Positions 6,583 to 9,711 of a stretch of 9,711 nucleotides of DNA are shown piece by piece; positions within the stretch are counted from its first letter, which is position 1, and every line of letters starts with the position of its first letter. The stretch covers positions 1 to 9,711 of the forward strand of contig CAZXOP010000075.1 in assembly GCA_964642235.1 (NCBI GenBank), written 5' to 3'. The DNA is from CAYSND01 sp964642235 (GTDB taxonomy: Bacteria > Bacteroidota > Bacteroidia > Bacteroidales > UBA932). The notes below the pieces were generated by a model. The model saw nothing but the letters and a program-made list of their open reading frames with translations. It was not told where the DNA came from and did no database searches. Position numbers and translations under genes: made by a program.

Positions 6583-7571
6583 TACTTTCTTTTAAGCTTG
6601 GTAAGAGGCTTTGGAAGAGGCTTAACCATAGTAGAATAGTCCTCAGTAGAGATGTCGAGGTTTAAATAGTTTATAGGATTAACAGTTGCGTTTTTATATA
6701 TCACTTCATAATGAAGGTGGGTCCCGAAAGAGCGTCCTGTATCCCCCATTTCACCTACTTGATCACCTCTGGAAATCTTCTGCCCCTGTGTAACAGAGTA
6801 AGAGCGAAGGTGAGCATATCGAGTCTTATATCCAAACCCGTGGTTTACAAGAACATAGTTTCCATATCCAAAAAAGTCATAACCCACACTCTCCACCACT
6901 CCGTTTCCTGTTACAAAGATAGGTTCCCCTTTGGGACCGGAAAGATCCACCCCATGGTGCATTCTATAATATCTTCTATCCCCCGGATCAAGCCTCATTC
7001 CATAACCGGATGAGATTCTAATCCTACCGGTAGGGGTAACAGGGGGAATAGTAGGCATACAGAGTGCCATCTCCCCTGTTCTCTTTGCAAATAGAGAGAC
7101 ATCATCAAGGGAACGAGACTGAATATAGGCTTTTTTATAGAGAATGTCGAGGTTTTTGGCTGTAGAAGTCAAAAGTCCCGACTGATCTATTCTTTCGAGA
7201 TGAGAATAACGATTTACCCCACCGAACCCTGCATTCCTCACATCTTGAGGAATCTCCTCCATACCGAAAACAGGTCTATAGAGGATATTGTCTCTCATTT
7301 GAAGCTCATTAAGTAAAACTTCGCTCTTTTCAAGCTTCTTATTTAAGAGATCTAGCTTGGCGTGCCACTCTGCTAAATTTTTCTCAAGAATTTTAGTTTT
7401 AGGCAATTCTAACCCTACCATTTGAGTAAAGATATAAAGCGCTAAAAAAAAGACACCAACACTCGACAAGATAACAAAAAGTCCTTTCAGGAAATGTGTG
7501 GAGAAAGGAGTTTTATGTACCTCACAGTTAAGTGTTTCCGTATTTAATCTATATCGTTTTTTGCCTAACAT
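6582..7571 (-). CDS. Membrane-anchored M23/LytM peptidoglycan endopeptidase
   Basis: A 329-residue zinc endopeptidase candidate that would cut peptide cross-links in peptidoglycan. It has an N-terminal membrane helix (about 28-52), a coiled-coil segment (about 60-92), the paralogue motif LQMRDNILYRPVF (90-102), and a complete LytM domain (about 182-305). Expected active-site residues are all there: H205 and D209 in HHGVD, H254 in RYAHL, and H285/H287 in HLHYE, plus the family opening SSGYGMRLDP (187-196). It is the first gene of the minus-strand block, and its ATG lies about 20 bases after a predicted -7 box. It is followed without a gap by the second M23 protein, suggesting the two are made together and possibly interact. 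Role in growth, division or shape is inferred from the family. The protein tail (about 310-329) is basic and proline-rich. Confidence 0.92.
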   Translation of the reverse strand: MLGKKRYRLNTETLNCEVHKTPFSTHFLKGLFVILSSVGVFFLALYIFTQMVGLELPKTKILEKNLAEWHAKLDLLNKKLEKSEVLLNELQMRDNILYRPVFGMEEIPQDVRNAGFGGVNRYSHLERIDQSGLLTSTAKNLDILYKKAYIQSRSLDDVSLFAKRTGEMALCMPTIPPVTPTGRIRISSGYGMRLDPGDRRYYRMHHGVDLSGPKGEPIFVTGNGVVESVGYDFFGYGNYVLVNHGFGYKTRYAHLRSYSVTQGQKISRGDQVGEMGDTGRSFGTHLHYEVIYKNATVNPINYLNLDISTEDYSTMVKPLPKPLTKLKRK

Positions 7572-7598
7572 TCGCTACTTTCTTAATTAAAGTAACTG

Positions 7599-7606
7599 CA
7601 AATTTA
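7599..7606 (-). promoter_or_regulatory. Predicted -7 box (TAAATTTG) for the minus-strand operon
   Basis: Read on the minus strand, TAAATTTG fits the Bacteroidota -7 consensus TAnnTTTG exactly and would start RNA roughly 20-25 bases before the ATG at 7571. I find no good TTTG at the expected -33 spacing; the region there reads TAGG/ATAG. The box sits within one arm of the 9 bp inverted repeat and overlaps the plausible -33 element of the alaS promoter, so the two promoters occupy shared DNA. Confidence 0.55.
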
Positions 7607-7634
7607 ATTAATTTTAATAAAAAACCTATTTTTG
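7603..7634 (+). promoter_or_regulatory. Predicted alaS promoter (TTTA-N20-TATTTTTG)
   Basis: TATTTTTG at 7627-7634 matches the Bacteroidota -7 consensus TAnnTTTG fully. TTTA at 7603-7606, 20 bases upstream, is a one-mismatch version of the -33 TTTG box at the normal spacing. RNA would start near 7638, giving a leader of about 15-21 bases before alaS, too short for a T-box or riboswitch. The leader is A-rich with no Shine-Dalgarno sequence. Confidence 0.6.
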
Positions 7635-7652
7635 CAGTTGATTTATCGAAAA

Positions 7653-9711
7653 ATGTGTATGAGCTCAAATGAAATTAGAGAGAAGTTTTTAGATTTTTTT
7701 GCATCAAAAAATCATGTCATCGTCCCTTCCGCCCCAATGGTAGTGAAGAACGATCCGACCCTTATGTTTACCAATGCCGGAATGAATCAGTTTAAAGACT
7801 GTTTCCTTGGGAATTCCCCTATAACTCACCCTCGAATAGCGGATACCCAAAAGTGTTTAAGGGTAAGCGGAAAGCACAATGACCTTGAAGAGGTAGGACA
7901 TGACTCTTATCATCATACCATGTTCGAAATGCTTGGGAACTGGAGTTTCGGGGATTACTTTAAGGAGAAAGCGATAGAGTGGGCATGGGAGCTCCTTACT
8001 GAAGTTTACAAACTTAATCCCGACGACCTCTATGCCTCTGTTTTCGAAGGGTCTAAAGAGGAGAACCTCGAAATGGACACTGAAGCAAAGGGGTACTGGT
8101 TAAAATTCCTCCCCGAGGAGAGAATAATCCTCGGAAATAAAAAAGACAATTTCTGGGAGATGGGAGATACAGGGCCTTGTGGGCCTTGTAGTGAGATACA
8201 TGTCGATCTTAGAAGTGAAAAAGAGAAGAGAGAGATTTCGGGGGCAGAGCTTGTTAACAAAGGGCACCATTTGGTTATTGAGATCTGGAATCTGGTCTTT
8301 ATGCAGTTCAACAGGAAGGCAAATGGTTCTCTTGAACCCCTCCCTATGAAGCATATCGATACCGGTATGGGGCTTGAAAGACTCATTATGGCAATCAATA
8401 AAAAAGAGAGTACATACGAATGTGATATCTTCCAAAACCTTATAAAAGAGGTTGAGACCCTTTCGGGTAAAAATTACAACGACTCTCCAAAGAATGCCGT
8501 AGCAATGAAAGTCATTGCAGACCATATACGTGCCATTAGTTTCTCCATAGCCGATGGTCAACTCCCTTCAAATGTAAAAGCCGGGTATGTTATTAGGAGA
8601 ATATTAAGGCGTGCTGTCAGATATGGCTATACTTTCCTCGGTTTCAACACCCCTTTCCTCTGCAAGTTAGTCCCCACACTCGTTAAGGAGATGGGAGCCG
8701 CTTTCCCCGAACTACGTGCACAACAGACACTTATAGAGAAAGTTATAAAAGAGGAGGAGGAGGCATTTTTGCGCACTCTCGATAAAGGGATAAACCTCAT
8801 CTCTGTCATAATGGAGAAGAGTAAAGGGAGTAAACTTATCTCAGGAAAAGATGCTTTTACACTCTATGACACTTTCGGTTTTCCTATCGACCTTAGTGAA
8901 CTTATAGCTAAAGAGAATGGTTACACAATAGATATTCATGGATTTGAAGAGGAGCTTGCTAAACAGAAAGAGAGGGCAAGGAATGCTGCCGCCGTAGAGG
9001 AGGGAGACTGGGTAGAGTTAAGACCTTTTGTCTCCGAAGAGTTCGTAGGGTATGACGAATTGGAGTCAGATATTCTGATAATGAAACACCGTGTGGTGAA
9101 ATCTAAAAACAGAGAGGTTTTCCAAATGGTATTTGACCGTTCCCCTTTCTATGCTGAGAGTGGTGGACAGGTCGGAGATAGTGGGGTTATCGTCTCCGAG
9201 ACAGGTGAAACAATAAAAATTATTAATACCGTTAAAGAGAATAATCTAAACATACATATTGCCGAAAAAATCCCTGTTGAGCCATTGAAGAGATTTAGGG
9301 CAAAAGTAGATGTGGAGAGGCGAGAGGAGATAGCCAATAATCACTCCGCTACACACCTCCTCCATTTCGCTCTCAGGTCTATTCTTGGCACACATATTGA
9401 GCAAAAGGGGTCGTATGTCTCCCCTGAATATTTCCGTTTTGACTTTTCACATTTCGAGAAATTAACAGACGAACAGCTTACTCAAGTAGAGATGATGGTA
9501 AACAGACTAATCAGGAGAAACATCCCTCTTAACGAGTTTAGAACGATTCCTATCGGAGAGGCACGAGAGATGGGGGCAATGGCCCTTTTCGGAGAGAAAT
9601 ATGGGGAGAGTGTCAGGGTAATTAAATTTGGAGAGTCAATAGAACTTTGTGGAGGGACACACACTTCAGCCACAGGAAATATAGGGTTCTTTAAGATTAT
9701 ATCCGAAGGGG
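7653..9711 (+). CDS. alaS: Alanyl-tRNA synthetase, 3' part outside window
   Basis: Class II synthetase that charges tRNA-Ala and edits mischarged Ser or Gly. The visible 686 codons are open to the right edge; typical enzymes have about 870 residues, so the C-terminal DHHA1/oligomerisation part is outside. The aminoacylation core has RVSGKHNDLEEVG (70-82), HHTMFEMLGNWSFGDYFK (87-104), DTGPCGPCSEI (172-182) and motif 3 DTGMGLERL (236-244). ADHIRAISFSIADG lies in the tRNA-recognition region. The editing domain shows YAESGGQVGD (500-509) and a zinc site HSATH (H564, H568) with CGGTH (C666, H670), all intact. Numbering uses the ATG at 7653, which has an AAAA leader; a second in-frame ATG at 7659 (MSSNEIREKF) is equally possible and would shorten it by two residues. 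It is transcribed divergently from the M23 operon from a shared 81 bp region. Confidence 0.97.
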   Translation, partial: MCMSSNEIREKFLDFFASKNHVIVPSAPMVVKNDPTLMFTNAGMNQFKDCFLGNSPITHPRIADTQKCLRVSGKHNDLEEVGHDSYHHTMFEMLGNWSFGDYFKEKAIEWAWELLTEVYKLNPDDLYASVFEGSKEENLEMDTEAKGYWLKFLPEERIILGNKKDNFWEMGDTGPCGPCSEIHVDLRSEKEKREISGAELVNKGHHLVIEIWNLVFMQFNRKANGSLEPLPMKHIDTGMGLERLIMAINKKESTYECDIFQNLIKEVETLSGKNYNDSPKNAVAMKVIADHIRAISFSIADGQLPSNVKAGYVIRRILRRAVRYGYTFLGFNTPFLCKLVPTLVKEMGAAFPELRAQQTLIEKVIKEEEEAFLRTLDKGINLISVIMEKSKGSKLISGKDAFTLYDTFGFPIDLSELIAKENGYTIDIHGFEEELAKQKERARNAAAVEEGDWVELRPFVSEEFVGYDELESDILIMKHRVVKSKNREVFQMVFDRSPFYAESGGQVGDSGVIVSETGETIKIINTVKENNLNIHIAEKIPVEPLKRFRAKVDVERREEIANNHSATHLLHFALRSILGTHIEQKGSYVSPEYFRFDFSHFEKLTDEQLTQVEMMVNRLIRRNIPLNEFRTIPIGEAREMGAMALFGEKYGESVRVIKFGESIELCGGTHTSATGNIGFFKIISEG

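Larger units (their letters stand above)
7594..7639. repeat. Perfect 9 bp inverted repeat spanning both divergent promoters
   Basis: AACTGCAAA (7594-7602) and its exact reverse complement TTTGCAGTT (7631-7639) are separated by 28 AT-rich bases. Each arm contains the TTTG end of one predicted -7 box plus the following CAGTT, so both divergent promoters read TAnnTTTGCAGTT. It could be a paired operator or simply two promoters with the same preferred start-region sequence. Confidence 0.6.

Noticed and set aside
7635..7652. T-box or other leader riboswitch controlling alaS
   Set aside because: The predicted leader is only about 15-21 bases and has no stem or T-box sequence.
8030..8561. Two overlapping minus-strand open frames (153 and 122 codons) opposite alaS
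   Set aside because: They lie wholly antisense to conserved catalytic-domain sequence of alaS, show no recognisable domain, and arise from codon bias on the real strand.
1..9711. Mobile element, phage, defence island or CRISPR array
   Set aside because: Every gene is a conserved housekeeping-type family, spacing is tight, and there are no direct-repeat arrays, transposase genes, integrase genes or tRNA attachment sites.

Overview
The window is a chromosomal segment that most resembles a member of the Bacteroidota, probably a Bacteroidales-like lineage. Three things point there: the gene families and their order (alaS divergent from M23 peptidases, a MerR-type gene, a Nif3 gene, a zinc-ribbon gene, and an RseC-RnfB pair), start codons that lack Shine-Dalgarno sequences and sit behind A-rich leaders, and promoter-like TAnnTTTG boxes in the main intergenic region. 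Base composition is moderately AT-rich and looks uniform. I see no tRNA, rRNA, insertion sequence, prophage gene, CRISPR array or other sign of a mobile region.

Layout. Positions 1-7571 hold nine genes, all on the minus strand and read from right to left: two tandem membrane-anchored M23 (LytM) peptidase-family proteins, a small MerR-like regulator, a Nif3-family dinuclear-metal protein, a coiled-coil/C4 zinc-ribbon protein, a class III PLP aminotransferase, the replicative helicase DnaB, an RseC-family membrane protein, and the first 166 codons of RnfB, which runs off the left edge. Positions 7653-9711 hold the first 686 codons of alanyl-tRNA synthetase (alaS) on the plus strand, running off the right edge. 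The only intergenic spaces of any size are the 81 bp divergent region 7572-7652 and 63 bp upstream of dnaB (2393-2455). No gene-free stretch exceeds 300 bp.

How the genes relate. The minus-strand block is very compact. Two junctions are one-base TAATG overlaps, others have gaps of 1, 4, 6 and 18 bp, and rseC starts 11 bp inside dnaB. This suggests one or two long polycistronic units: one from the divergent promoter, and possibly a second starting just upstream of dnaB and feeding rseC and the Rnf electron-transport genes. The functions are mixed: cell-wall remodelling, regulation, metal or RNA-linked conserved proteins, amino-acid metabolism, replication and membrane energetics. It reads as a housekeeping neighbourhood rather than a dedicated pathway.

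Most noteworthy points: a symmetric divergent promoter region in which a perfect 9 bp inverted repeat (TTTGCAGTT) lies on both predicted -7 boxes; the tandem M23 pair, in which one member has Tyr where the catalytic His of the family is expected while keeping all zinc ligands; and a Nif3 protein of the short form. I found no clear evidence of a new defence, mobile or RNA system.
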